A stretch of 64,000 bases of DNA from Neorhizobium alkalisoli. Its GTDB lineage: Bacteria; Pseudomonadota; Alphaproteobacteria; Rhizobiales; Rhizobiaceae. Position numbers and translations under genes: made by a program. Positions 8,758 through 18,084 of this stretch are shown one piece after another; positions within the stretch are counted from its first letter, which is position 1, and each line of letters opens with the position of its first letter. Where the stretch lies: positions 62,001-126,000 of the forward strand of contig NZ_PVBN01000013.1 in assembly GCF_002968635.1 (NCBI RefSeq), written 5' to 3'. A model generated the notes under the pieces. It was given only the letters and a program-made list of their open reading frames with translations. It was not told where the DNA came from and did no database searches.

Positions 8758-9633
8758 ATGCGCCCGGCGACCCGGCAGCGGCTCCGCCTGTCCGGCGGCA
8801 CGGAATTGTCCTTCGTCACGGCAGGTGAGGTATCCAGACCCGCGGTGCTGCTCCTGCATGGATTTCCGAATTCCTCGCGGATGTTTCGGGAGGTCGTGCC
8901 GATACTGTCGCAGGCTACCTATGTGATCGCCCCAGATCTGCCCGGATTCGGAGAATCCGACGTCCTGCCGACGTCCTCGTTTTCAGCCTTCGGTCAGGCG
9001 ATTTCCGAGCTGCTGGACCGGCTCGCAGTCGGGCCGCGTTACGTCTACCTCCATGATTTCGGAGCGCCCGTGGGTCTCCACATCGCCATGCAGGCGCCGG
9101 AACAGGTAAAGGGTCTCATCGTTCAGAACGCCAACGCTCATCGGACGGGGTTCGGGCCGGAATGGGCAGCGACCGAAGCCTTCTGGGCAGACCCCAGCCC
9201 GGAAAACGAGGCGGCGGCCACCAGCCATCTGACACTGGAGGGCATGCGCGACCAGTATATCGCCAACGTTCCCCCGGATATCGCTGCGCGAATTCCAGCC
9301 GGATACTGGGAAGAGGACTGGCGGGTAATGTGTCTGCCGGGCCGGATGGAGACGCAACGGGCGCTCGTCGCGGACTACGGGAACCATGTCGCCCGGTTCG
9401 ACGCCATCGCCGAATATCTCGCGTCCTGGCAGCCGCCCGCCCTGTTGCTCTGGGGAAGGCACGATGCGTTTTTCGCCCTGCCCGAAGTGCTGTCATGGAT
9501 GCAGGCTCTGCCGCGGATGGAGGCCCATATCCTCGACGCCGGCCATCTGCTGCTTGAAACGCACGCGGCCCCGGCCGCATCACTGATGCTCGACTTCATC
9601 AGGAAAACGCGGCAGGACAGTGAGGGAGGTTAA
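8758..9633 (+). CDS. Alpha/beta hydrolase with Asp nucleophile
   Basis: Alpha/beta-fold hydrolase of 291 residues. The oxyanion motif HGFPNSS is at 34-40, and the nucleophile elbow reads LHDFGAPVG with Asp100 where lipases have Ser. An Asp nucleophile is the mark of epoxide hydrolases, haloalkane dehalogenases and fluoroacetate dehalogenases. An acid (WGRHDAFF) and a His (DAGHLLLETH) complete a plausible triad. It lies 124 bp after the divergent SRPBCC start region and 159 bp before a GST gene. The substrate is unknown; dehalogenase or epoxide hydrolase is the inference. Confidence 0.85.
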   Translation: MRPATRQRLRLSGGTELSFVTAGEVSRPAVLLLHGFPNSSRMFREVVPILSQATYVIAPDLPGFGESDVLPTSSFSAFGQAISELLDRLAVGPRYVYLHDFGAPVGLHIAMQAPEQVKGLIVQNANAHRTGFGPEWAATEAFWADPSPENEAAATSHLTLEGMRDQYIANVPPDIAARIPAGYWEEDWRVMCLPGRMETQRALVADYGNHVARFDAIAEYLASWQPPALLLWGRHDAFFALPEVLSWMQALPRMEAHILDAGHLLLETHAAPAASLMLDFIRKTRQDSEGG

Positions 9634-9792
9634 AGCCCGATCAGGCCGCCTGAGCGGCGGTGACAAATTTCCGCATCCAGACTCATAGGTCGCGAAGCGA
9701 CACGTTTCGTCGGGCCGAATATTCTGCCGACTGCATGTCGGAAAGTCGTTGCGCCGCGCGTCTTCATCAAAGCGCAACGGAGTTCGAGCCCG

Positions 9793-10431
9793 ATGAAGAT
9801 GTATTTCAGCCGCAATCCCAATCCCCGCCTCGCGGTCACGGTCGCGCGATATCTGAATGCGGAGGTTGATTTCGAGTTCGCCTCGCCACAGTCTCCGGCT
9901 CAGGGGGACCGTTATCTTTCTCTCAACCCCAACCTGCTGCTGCCGATTCTCGAATTTTCCGGGAAAGCTCTTTGGGAAGCCGATGCGATCGCCTGCTGGT
10001 TTTCGCGCTGCACGGGTTCCGACTTCTGGCGCACCGGCGACGACGAGCCCGACATGATCCGGTGGATAAGCTGGGGGAAGGAAAACTTCGTCAGGGCCTG
10101 CGACATGGTGCATTGGGAACGCGGGACGAAGCAACGATACGGCATCGGCGCCTGCGATCAGGCGATGGTCGAGGCGGGCCTGAGGCAGTTTCATGTCGCC
10201 GCCCGGATACTGGAAGCCGAACTCTCGGGCCGGGCGTGGCTGGCTGGAGGTTCCGTCTCCTTCGCCGATTTCCGCATGGGCACGTTTCTGCCCTTCAACG
10301 ATGCAGCGCGGCTGCCGATCGACGACTATCCCTCGGTCCGTCGCTGGTACGGGCAGCTTGAAGGCATCGAGGCCTGGCGGAACCCCTTCGATGGGCTGAA
10401 CGCACCCGATCTGCCCCCGCTACCCAATTGA
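9793..10431 (+). CDS. Glutathione S-transferase family protein
   Basis: GST-fold protein of 212 residues with an N-terminal thioredoxin-like domain (MKMYFSRNPNPRLAVTVARYL; the Ser/Asn near residues 6-8 would contact glutathione) and an all-helical C-terminal half containing the AWLAGGSVSFADFRMGTFLP segment, the usual GST N-capping box region. The cis-Pro is in NPNLLLPILEF. It lies downstream of the hydrolase gene in the same direction, with 159 bp between them. GSTs of this kind detoxify electrophiles; the substrate is not predictable. It is one of three GST-like genes in the window. Confidence 0.87.
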   Translation: MKMYFSRNPNPRLAVTVARYLNAEVDFEFASPQSPAQGDRYLSLNPNLLLPILEFSGKALWEADAIACWFSRCTGSDFWRTGDDEPDMIRWISWGKENFVRACDMVHWERGTKQRYGIGACDQAMVEAGLRQFHVAARILEAELSGRAWLAGGSVSFADFRMGTFLPFNDAARLPIDDYPSVRRWYGQLEGIEAWRNPFDGLNAPDLPPLPN

Positions 10432-10466
10432 ACAGCGGCGGGACGTCCGTGCGACGAGCGTCGGGC

Positions 10467-11300
10467 TCAAAGAGAGTTCGCCAACCGGACGAACTCTTCC
10501 ACGGACAGCGTTTCCGCGCGCCTTGCGGGGTCGATGCCGGCCTTGACGAGCAAGGGTTCGCCGCCGACCGGTTTGAGGCTCTGGCGCAGCATCTTGCGGC
10601 GCTGGCCGAACGCTGCCTGCGTGACCCGTTCCAGCTTGGCAACTTCGCAGGGAAGGGGATTTGTCCGCGGCGTCAGGTGCACCACGGTGGAGGTGACCTT
10701 CGGGGGCGGGGTAAAGGCCTGGGGCGGCACGTCGAAGACCATGTGCGCATCCGTCCGCCAGCCGGCGAGCACGCCGAGCCTGCCGTAGTGATCGTCATCC
10801 TCATCGGCAACGATGCGGAGGCCCACTTCCTTCTGGAACATCAGCGTCAGGCTTTCCCAGAAGGGCGGCCATCGGCCATTTTCCGGCAGCAGCCAGTTGA
10901 TCAAAAGCTGCGTGCCGACGTTATAGGGCAGATTGGCGATGATCCTGACGGGGCCTTCCGGTGCAAGCGCGGAAAAGTCCGTCTTCAGCGCATCGCCTTC
11001 GATGACTTCCAGTCGGCCTGGATAATGATCGCCGATCTCGGCGAGCGCCGGCAGGCAGCGGCTGTCGCGCTCGATGGCGACGACCTTCTTGGCGCCGAGG
11101 GAGAGGATCGCCCGCGTGAGCCCGCCGGGGCCGGGGCCGACCTCGAAGACGGTCACGCCCTCGAGCGGTCCGGCGCTGCGGGCAATCTTCTGGGTGAGGT
11201 TGAGGTCGAGCAGAAAGTTCTGCCCGAGCGCCTTTTTCGCATCGAGGCCGTGACGCTGGATCACGTCGCGCAGCGGCGGCAGACCGTCGAGTGTGGCCAT
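10467..11300 (-). CDS. rsmA: 16S rRNA dimethyladenosine transferase RsmA (KsgA)
   Basis: Dimethylates two adjacent adenosines in the 3'-terminal helix of 16S rRNA late in 30S assembly, using SAM. The protein has 277 residues. Motifs: KKALGQNFLLD near the N-terminus, the SAM-binding GPGPGGLTRAIL, the acidic loop VAIERDSRCL, and the catalytic NLPYNVGTQLL. The start ATG shares its A with the pdxA stop (TGATG), so translation is coupled. It is the last gene of the minus-strand lptF-G-D operon. Confidence 0.97.
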   Translation of the reverse strand: MATLDGLPPLRDVIQRHGLDAKKALGQNFLLDLNLTQKIARSAGPLEGVTVFEVGPGPGGLTRAILSLGAKKVVAIERDSRCLPALAEIGDHYPGRLEVIEGDALKTDFSALAPEGPVRIIANLPYNVGTQLLINWLLPENGRWPPFWESLTLMFQKEVGLRIVADEDDDHYGRLGVLAGWRTDAHMVFDVPPQAFTPPPKVTSTVVHLTPRTNPLPCEVAKLERVTQAAFGQRRKMLRQSLKPVGGEPLLVKAGIDPARRAETLSVEEFVRLANSL

Positions 11301-12319
11301 CAGGCGGAGGCTTTCGCAGCAAGCTCGCCGGCAAGCTTGATGGCCTCGACAAGGCTCGTCTCGCGGGCAATGCCCTGGCCGGCGATGCCGAAGGCCGTGC
11401 CGTGGTCCGGGGAGGTACGGATGAAGGGCAGGCCGAGCGTCACGTTGACGGAAGTGTCGAAGCCGAGCGCCTTCGCCGGGATCAATGCCTGGTCGTGATA
11501 CATGCAGATCGCCACGTCGTATCGGCCACGGGCTTCGTCATGGAACATGGTGTCGGCCGGCAGCGGCCCGAACACATGGAAGCCTTCGGCGCGCAGCTTG
11601 AAGATGACCGGATGGATGACATCCTGGTCCTCGTGGCCGATCGCGCCATCCTCCCCCGCATGCGGGTTCAAACCGGCGACCGCAAGACGCGGTCTGTCGA
11701 TGCCGAAACGGGTGATGAGATCATGATGGGCGATCCGGCAGGTTTCCTCGATCAGCGCTTCGGTCAGTGCGCCGGCAACATCCTTCAAAGGAATGTGGAT
11801 GGTCACCGGGATGGCGCGCAGCTTCGGCCCGGCAAGCATCATTACCGGCATCAGCTTCCGGCCCGTCGCCTTCTCTGCGAGGTCGGCGAGGAACTCGGTG
11901 TGGCCGGGAAAACCGAAGCCTGATTGATAGAGAATGGACTTGGCGATCGGATTGGTGACCGTGCCGGCCGCCTTGCCTTCGAAGCATAGCGAAACCGCCT
12001 TTTCTATCGCCGCGATCGTACCTCTGGCGGTGGCCACATGCGGTTCGCCGGCGGCGACCTCGGCACCAGCCGGGATGGGCAGGACGGGCAGGGCATCGGC
12101 AAAGACCGACAGAGCGCTATCCGTATCGGCTTCGCGGATCGGGACGTCGAGATCGAGAAGTGCTGCCCGTGATTTCAGAACCGCGGGATCGCCGAGGAAC
12201 AGGAAGGGCGGCAGGCCGTATCGGTCCCGGGAAGCCCAGGCGGCGAGGGTGATATCGGGACCGATGCCGGCAGGGTCGCCCTGCGTGAGTACAAGCGGAC
12301 GATCAAGCGGCATGGGCAC
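11300..12319 (-). CDS. pdxA: 4-hydroxythreonine-4-phosphate dehydrogenase PdxA
   Basis: NAD-dependent oxidation of 4-phosphohydroxy-L-threonine in the DXP-dependent pathway to pyridoxal 5'-phosphate. The 339-residue length fits. Recognisable blocks: LTQGDPAGIGPDI at the N-terminus, the metal-binding GFPGHTEFLAD, GLNPHAGEDG, and MYHDQALIPAK near the C-terminus, with metal-ligand His residues present. It starts 18 bp after the SurA-like gene and overlaps rsmA by one base. The surA-pdxA-rsmA order is shared with E. coli, which supports the call. Confidence 0.97.
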   Translation of the reverse strand: MPMPLDRPLVLTQGDPAGIGPDITLAAWASRDRYGLPPFLFLGDPAVLKSRAALLDLDVPIREADTDSALSVFADALPVLPIPAGAEVAAGEPHVATARGTIAAIEKAVSLCFEGKAAGTVTNPIAKSILYQSGFGFPGHTEFLADLAEKATGRKLMPVMMLAGPKLRAIPVTIHIPLKDVAGALTEALIEETCRIAHHDLITRFGIDRPRLAVAGLNPHAGEDGAIGHEDQDVIHPVIFKLRAEGFHVFGPLPADTMFHDEARGRYDVAICMYHDQALIPAKALGFDTSVNVTLGLPFIRTSPDHGTAFGIAGQGIARETSLVEAIKLAGELAAKASA

Positions 12320-12337
12320 TCCGGTATCGGCGGTCGA

Positions 12338-13279
12338 TCAGCGATATTCGATCTGCGCCTTGGAGCGCAGTTCGTCGAGGAACTTCTTCTCGTTGGGGTT
12401 CTGCCCGGACTTCTGCTCCTTGCCGAGGTCCTCGGCGCGGAAGACCACTTCGGCCGCAAAGTCGTCCGAGACCTGGCGCTGGTTGCAGATGGCGAGGAAT
12501 TCCACACCCCGTTCGGTGACCCGGGTTCCCGTGGTGCCGCCCGAGGCCTTCTCGATCAGCGGCTTCCATTCTTCGGGCAGCTCCGGCGCGAGAACGCGTC
12601 CGAGGCTGCGGATGGAGACATCCAGCATCGTCGCCGCAAATTCCTTGGACTGCTCGCAGCCGGGGAACTTGCCGCGCGCCGCGTTTGCTTCCTTCTGGCG
12701 CTTGCCGAGGACGGCGTTGCGCTTTGCCGGCGGCACCACGAAGATCACCTGCTGCAGGAAATATTCGGTGGTGACCGGCTTCTGCTTGTTTTCCATCATG
12801 CGGGTGACGAGCTCCTGGCTCGACATGCGACCGCGGCCGCCGCCGTAACGGGAGCCGACCAAGCGCGGCCAGCTCATCTGCACGGCAATGTAGTTCTTGA
12901 AATGCTCCACGCCGACGCCAGCCTTTTCGAGGATCTGGCTCATCTGCTGCGGGTTCATCTTGTTGCTGGCAGCAAAGCGCTCGAATGCCTTGTCGACCTC
13001 TTCGGTGCTGACCGACATCCTGTTGCGGGCGATTTCCTGACGTTTGAGGATCTCGTCCACCATTGCTTCGCGGGCCGTCTTCGTATCCGCCTTCTGGCGC
13101 TGCAGGCGCAGGAAGGCGGCGCGACGGGAAACATCGCTGCTGGTGATCGGCGTCCGGTTGACGACGGCTGCGATCCCGCTTGCCGCCTGTGCCTGCTGGA
13201 AAACCGGCTGTACGACAATGGAGGCCGCCAGGACGGCCGCCGCCAGCGCCAGCCTGCGCGTTGCGGTCATTGCAAACAT
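12338..13279 (-). CDS. SurA-like periplasmic chaperone
   Basis: Exported protein of 313 residues, related to the N-terminal chaperone domain of SurA, which escorts outer-membrane barrel proteins through the periplasm. A signal peptide (about residues 1-33, ending AQA-A) is followed by GIAAVVNRTPITSSDVSRRAAF, the SurA_N signature. The C-terminal part (TEYFLQQVIFVVP to LAICNQRQ) looks like one divergent PPIase-type domain, against two parvulin domains in E. coli SurA. I chose the ATG at 13279 because AAAGGAA precedes it and the longer frame would lack a usable signal sequence and overlap lptD. It sits between lptD and pdxA. Confidence 0.88.
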   Translation of the reverse strand: MFAMTATRRLALAAAVLAASIVVQPVFQQAQAASGIAAVVNRTPITSSDVSRRAAFLRLQRQKADTKTAREAMVDEILKRQEIARNRMSVSTEEVDKAFERFAASNKMNPQQMSQILEKAGVGVEHFKNYIAVQMSWPRLVGSRYGGGRGRMSSQELVTRMMENKQKPVTTEYFLQQVIFVVPPAKRNAVLGKRQKEANAARGKFPGCEQSKEFAATMLDVSIRSLGRVLAPELPEEWKPLIEKASGGTTGTRVTERGVEFLAICNQRQVSDDFAAEVVFRAEDLGKEQKSGQNPNEKKFLDELRSKAQIEYR

Positions 13280-13409
13280 GGTACCAATTCCTTTCCCGCC
13301 CCGACCGGTTGCTTGTCCGGTCGGCCTCGCCTTACTCTTACTATATTTGGGCTCGCTTGCACAATTCTTGCGGCGAAACGATGACGGGGAAAGATCAGAA
13401 CCATTCGCG

Positions 13410-15737
13410 TTAATAGCGATAGTCCTGATCGTATTCCTTCGTCGAGCCAATGTTGATGTCGCCGAGGGTGCGGAAACTCAGGCGCGCGCTGACGGTCCAG
13501 TCGTTGGCGGCAGTGCTTTGCGGCTTGTCAGTATAGGCAAGCGTGAAGATCGTGCACTCGTCCGCATAGCTGACGCCGATGCCGCGCTTGATGATCTCCT
13601 TGTCGGCGAGATCCCAGGTTGCCGTGCCGGCAAGCGCCCAGTTCTCGTTGATCCGCAGGGTCATCGAATTCTTCAGGACGTCGGTCGCTTCTTCCGAGCC
13701 GTATTCCGGCTGCGGATCGACCTGCGTATAGACGAGGGTACCCTGCACGCGCGGGGTCGTATAACCCAGCGAGGCGTCGGTGCGCTTGACCGCGAAGGTC
13801 TTCTCGTCGAAGCGCGTGTTCACGCCCACGGTGAAGCCCTGCGGCAGATCGATCGCGGCCATTGCGACATAGTCGGAACGGCTGGTTTCCAGACCGGAAT
13901 TCGCGCCCGCCTGCACCAGGTCCTCTGTCGCAAACGAGTTCTGCCCGCCGATGTGGAAGGACTGGCCGACAATGCTTCTCACGCCGATGCCGTTATCGAA
14001 CGAGCCGGTATAGCGCAGGCCGACATTGGCACGGGTGCCGCCTTCGATCCGGTCGTAGCCCGAGAACTTGTCGCGTTCGAAGAGCGACGTCGCATCGAAG
14101 ACAAAGCTCTGCGCGTCCTCGTTCGGCAGTCCGCCGGCCATCTGCTCGTCCGGACGGACGAAGATCTGGGCGATCGGCTCGATGACATGGCTGCTGTTTT
14201 CCGTCGTCAGCAGGATCGGATAACGGGCTTCCAGACCTGCGGTGACCATGTAGCGGCTGTCGCCGCCTTCCGGCTCGAGATCACCGGCATAGAAGGCAGG
14301 CGTGCCGGAGCCGGTATGACGCAGGCCGTCGCCGCGTGCGGCAAGGATAGGCGTCAGCAGGAGCCCGTCGAAGGTGTTGAAGGTGCGCTTCCACTCGGCT
14401 TCCACCGTGAAGCGGCTATAGCTGCCTTCAAGGCCCGGGAAGCGGTTGGTGGTGCCTTCCGTGTACCAGTCGTCTTCCCGGCGGGAGAGATTGGTAAGGT
14501 TGGCGTTGATGGAGAGCTCGCCGCCGAGGATCGGCTCCGGCGCATAATAGCTGTAGTCGAGCGACGGATAGACGATCGCCTGCTGCTGTTCGAGCGTATT
14601 GCGGGCGGCGTTGTCCTGCACGTTGAAATAATAGCCGTGCAGGTCGAAATAATTCCGCGTGCCAAGCCCGGTCAGATAGACGTCGTTCGTGAACGTGTCG
14701 TCGTCGACGCCTTCCAGCTCATAGGTCTTGGAAAAGTTGTTGTCGCTCTGGGCCATGACGTCCCAGCCGAAGGTCCAGCGCGGGTTGATCTGGAATTCAG
14801 CCTTGGAGGCCACCATGAAGCGATCGTCGGCTTCATAGTCGCTGGTGCCGGAATCGAACGATTCCGGATTCTTCTGGTGAATGCCGGCAAACCGGAAGGT
14901 GTGCTCGCCGGTTTCGAACCGGTTGCGGATTTCCCCCTGCAGCAGCAATCCCTGATGGGAATAGTAGGTCGGGGTGATCGTCGCGTCCATGCTCGGCGAG
15001 AACACATGGTAATAGGGAACCGCCACGCCGACGCCGAGGTTGTCGCTGGCGCTGAACTGCGGGAAGAGGAGGCCCGATTTGCGCTCCACCGTCTCGTCCG
15101 GCACCTCGATTGCGAAAGGTAGTCTGCCGATCGGAAGGCCGAACAGTTCGAACTGCGCGTTCTCCAGCCGAATCGTATGGGTCTGGCCGTTGCGAACGAC
15201 GCGCTCGGCCTTGACCTGCCAGAGCGGCGCCTTGCCGGGCTGCTTGGCGCAGGGTAGGCAGGCCGTGTAGACGGTGTTGTTCAGCACCATCAGGTCGCCG
15301 GGCTGGCGCTCAGCGCTTTCGGCTGCAAGCCGGGTATTGTCGGTGGTTTCGACGCGAAGCGTATTGAGGAAGCCTTCGCCGAAATCGTCCGTCACATCGA
15401 GCTCGTCCGCATAGACGCGGTTTCCGCCGGGCTCGATCAGCTCGATATTGCCGGTGGCCATGACGCGCCCGGTCTTCTGGTCGTACTGAACACGCTGAGC
15501 CACCATGCGGTAGCGGTTGTAATAGAGTTGCACGCCACCGGTGGCGGTGACCTGCTGAGCATCCTGGTTGTAGACAAGCTCATTGGCACGCAGCAGGAGC
15601 TTGGCGCCATCCGCGGCAGCGGGCACCAGATCCTGCGCATGCAGGGGCATTGCGGATACGCCGAGTACGCATACAGACACACCTGTCAGCAGGGCGGCGG
15701 CGAGCCGTCTTATATGTTTGCGGTTACTGACCGCCAC
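13410..15737 (-). CDS. lptD: LPS assembly outer-membrane protein LptD
   Basis: Outer-membrane beta-barrel that inserts lipopolysaccharide into the outer leaflet, with LptE as plug. The protein has 775 residues: a signal peptide to about 35, an OstA/jelly-roll segment (LLLRANELVYNQDAQQVTATGGVQLYYNRYRMVAQRV) that receives LPS from LptA, then a long barrel domain ending near the C-terminus. A CLPC pair in the N-terminal part may form a disulfide. It overlaps lptG by one base, giving coupled lptF-lptG-lptD expression; the next gene encodes its likely chaperone. Confidence 0.96.
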   Translation of the reverse strand: MAVSNRKHIRRLAAALLTGVSVCVLGVSAMPLHAQDLVPAAADGAKLLLRANELVYNQDAQQVTATGGVQLYYNRYRMVAQRVQYDQKTGRVMATGNIELIEPGGNRVYADELDVTDDFGEGFLNTLRVETTDNTRLAAESAERQPGDLMVLNNTVYTACLPCAKQPGKAPLWQVKAERVVRNGQTHTIRLENAQFELFGLPIGRLPFAIEVPDETVERKSGLLFPQFSASDNLGVGVAVPYYHVFSPSMDATITPTYYSHQGLLLQGEIRNRFETGEHTFRFAGIHQKNPESFDSGTSDYEADDRFMVASKAEFQINPRWTFGWDVMAQSDNNFSKTYELEGVDDDTFTNDVYLTGLGTRNYFDLHGYYFNVQDNAARNTLEQQQAIVYPSLDYSYYAPEPILGGELSINANLTNLSRREDDWYTEGTTNRFPGLEGSYSRFTVEAEWKRTFNTFDGLLLTPILAARGDGLRHTGSGTPAFYAGDLEPEGGDSRYMVTAGLEARYPILLTTENSSHVIEPIAQIFVRPDEQMAGGLPNEDAQSFVFDATSLFERDKFSGYDRIEGGTRANVGLRYTGSFDNGIGVRSIVGQSFHIGGQNSFATEDLVQAGANSGLETSRSDYVAMAAIDLPQGFTVGVNTRFDEKTFAVKRTDASLGYTTPRVQGTLVYTQVDPQPEYGSEEATDVLKNSMTLRINENWALAGTATWDLADKEIIKRGIGVSYADECTIFTLAYTDKPQSTAANDWTVSARLSFRTLGDINIGSTKEYDQDYRY

Positions 15738-16825
15738 TAGCCATCCTCCTGGTGAAGCAGAATCGTCGTCCCAAGCGCCGTCGCGACGATGACTGGAACC
15801 CAGACCGCCACGAAGGGAGGAATCGCCCCGCTGCTCCCGAATGCCTTCACAAGCACGGTTACGACATAAAGCACGAAGCCGGAAACTATTCCACCCAGAA
15901 TCACGGAGCGGGACTGGGCGAAGCGACTGAATTTTAATGAGACTGTTGCAGCAATGAGAGTCATGGCAACGAGCAGCAGGGGCAGGGACAGCAGCGAGTG
16001 ATACTGCGTCTCGAGCGCCTTTGTGGATATGCCGAAAGATTTGCCGACCTCGATTTTTCTGGAAAGATCAAAAAACGCAACGCTTTCCGGCTGCGCCAGG
16101 CTTTCCTGGATATATTCCTGTTTCAAGTTGGTGCGAACCTGTGCAGTCTCGCGACGGACTGGAATTTCGCCGGGCCGGTTCTCCAAAACCTCGTTAAGAA
16201 GCCAGTAACCATTTTCCAATTTTGCCGTCTTGGCGTCCTGCCGCATGATGACGCGACCGTCCTTGTCGAAGTGGAAAACCGCGACGTCGATCAGGAATGT
16301 TCCCTGCTCCTGGTAGCTCTTGGCGCCGATGATCGTGTCGTCGTCGCCGCTGATCTGGCGGATCCAGGGTACGAAGGCCGATGCGCGAGCCCGGTTGCTC
16401 GCCTCTCGCCAGCTCGCCTCCATGGAGGCCGATTCGCGCTGGCCCCAGGCAGCAAGCGGATTGACCACCAGCAACACCCCAAGGCCGACCAGGAAGGCGC
16501 CGGCGATGAAGGGGGAAACGAACTGCCAGACCGAAATGCCCGCTGCCCGTGTCACCACCAGCTCGTAGCGGCGGTTGAGTGCAATCAGCACCGTCATGCC
16601 GATGAAGAGGCTAAGGGTGGGAATGGTCTGCTGCAGGATGAGCGGTACGCGCATGGCCGTCATCAGCAGGCCGGCGGATACCGTGTAACCGACGAAGCCC
16701 GACATGCGGCGGCTCGTCTCGCTGAAATCCGCCAGGAAAATGATGGCGCTGACGCCCAGCAGGAACCAGAGCGCGGTCACAATATAGCGGCGGAAGAAAT
16801 ACCGTCCGAGCGTCGAGAAGATCAC
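15737..16825 (-). CDS. lptG: LPS export permease LptG
   Basis: One of the two membrane permeases of the LptB2FG transporter that extracts LPS from the inner membrane. The protein has 362 residues with six expected membrane helices: two or three near the N-terminus (FFRRYIVTALWFLLGVSAIIFLADF), a periplasmic jelly-roll domain (about 130-270), and three at the C-terminus. The YjgP/YjgQ family pattern is clear. Its start overlaps the lptF stop by 4 bp (ATGA). The lptB ATPase gene is not in this window. Confidence 0.95.
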   Translation of the reverse strand: MIFSTLGRYFFRRYIVTALWFLLGVSAIIFLADFSETSRRMSGFVGYTVSAGLLMTAMRVPLILQQTIPTLSLFIGMTVLIALNRRYELVVTRAAGISVWQFVSPFIAGAFLVGLGVLLVVNPLAAWGQRESASMEASWREASNRARASAFVPWIRQISGDDDTIIGAKSYQEQGTFLIDVAVFHFDKDGRVIMRQDAKTAKLENGYWLLNEVLENRPGEIPVRRETAQVRTNLKQEYIQESLAQPESVAFFDLSRKIEVGKSFGISTKALETQYHSLLSLPLLLVAMTLIAATVSLKFSRFAQSRSVILGGIVSGFVLYVVTVLVKAFGSSGAIPPFVAVWVPVIVATALGTTILLHQEDG

Positions 16826-17994
16826 GCCACGCCTCCATCCGCGCTGCGGGACGCAAAACGGCGCTGCAGATTGCGTGTCAGGCGGGACATCCCGCGGGAG
16901 AGGAAAGCGGGCGTCGAAAAATGCCGGTTGGTCGCGAGCATATAGATCGCGATCAGCGAGAAGAAGATAGGCACGGCATAGGGAAGCGGCGCGTAGAGTG
17001 GGTGGAGTTCCACGAGGTTGGTCGCCGAGAACCCGAGCCAGCGGATGGCAAAGGCAAGGAAGAGCGCATAAACCATCGGATGCACGCGCGTCTGCCGATG
17101 CGAGCGCGTGTTTCCGGCAACCACCAGCGACAGAAGCGCAAAGGTGATCGGGAACAGCCAGTCGGAAAGGCGCCTGTGCAGCTCGGCCCGGTAGCTGTCC
17201 GGCGATTTCTGGTAGAGCGGGTCGTTCGGATCCGGGTTCAAGAGAAAGAGCAGGCTGCGGTCGGTGGAATATTGCGGCAGACCGCCTTCGGACTTGGCCA
17301 TTGCCGAAAGGTCGAAGGCATAGGACACGAATTTGATGATCGAAATCCGGCCATCGGCGGATTTGCGGTGAACCTCGCCGTCGCGCATGGTCAGCGACGT
17401 GCCGCTTTCGTCGATCGATCCCTCGCGGGCGTAATAGATGAGGTCGAAATTCGGATCGCGGTAGTCGACGACGAAAAGCCCTCTCAACACGCGGCCGGAA
17501 TGGCGCTCGGAAATCTGGACATAGAGCCCGTTTTCGATGCTGCGGAAGGTCTTCTCTTCGATCACCGAGGAGAGCAGGTCGGCATAGGCGGCGGCGACCA
17601 TCTGGCGCGCGGCGACCCGTGAAGGCGGCTCGACGAAATTGGTGACCAGGAAGGAGAACAGGCTGAGCGCGAGGCCCAGCACCAGCACCGGGCGGTAGAT
17701 GATGCTGCGGGTGGCGCCCGCCGCGTCGATGACCGGCAGTTCCGAATCATTGTTCATCGCCGTCAGCGTCTGGGTGATGCCGATGACGAGCGCGAACGGC
17801 AGGACGACGGGGATGATGGTGGGCAGGATATAGGTAGCAAGGGTCGCGAACGAGCCCATCGACTGGCCCGTATCCGTGACCAGGTTGATGCGTCCGAGCA
17901 CCTGGATGGTCCAGATGATGGTGAGCACCGGCACGAGCGTCACCAGAAACATCTGGAAAACCCGGCGCAATATGTAGCGTTCGAGAAGCTTCAT
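16822..17994 (-). CDS. lptF: LPS export permease LptF
   Basis: Partner permease of LptG in LPS export. The protein has 390 residues and begins MKLLERYILRRVFQMFLVTLVPVLTIIWTIQVL, the usual LptF amphipathic start and first helix. It also has a periplasmic domain (around 130-250) and C-terminal helices. As the first gene of the lptF-lptG-lptD-surA-like-pdxA-rsmA run, it should carry the operon promoter in the 90 bp before it (17995-18084). I could not pick convincing -35/-10 boxes there. Confidence 0.95.
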   Translation of the reverse strand: MKLLERYILRRVFQMFLVTLVPVLTIIWTIQVLGRINLVTDTGQSMGSFATLATYILPTIIPVVLPFALVIGITQTLTAMNNDSELPVIDAAGATRSIIYRPVLVLGLALSLFSFLVTNFVEPPSRVAARQMVAAAYADLLSSVIEEKTFRSIENGLYVQISERHSGRVLRGLFVVDYRDPNFDLIYYAREGSIDESGTSLTMRDGEVHRKSADGRISIIKFVSYAFDLSAMAKSEGGLPQYSTDRSLLFLLNPDPNDPLYQKSPDSYRAELHRRLSDWLFPITFALLSLVVAGNTRSHRQTRVHPMVYALFLAFAIRWLGFSATNLVELHPLYAPLPYAVPIFFSLIAIYMLATNRHFSTPAFLSRGMSRLTRNLQRRFASRSADGGVA

Positions 17995-18084
17995 TCCTGC
18001 CCTGGACTTCCTGCATGCCGCCGCTGCGAGACGACGATTGCGCCTATCTAAGCGATTGGCGCGGCGTTTGCGACAGGGGGCGCG

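Noticed and set aside
12338..13450. Longer start for the SurA-like protein
   Set aside because: It would overlap lptD and bury the signal peptide; the ATG at 13279 has a good ribosome site.
13044..15122. 692-codon open frame on plus opposite lptD
   Set aside because: Shadow of lptD; the plus-strand protein has no recognisable motif and no ribosome site.
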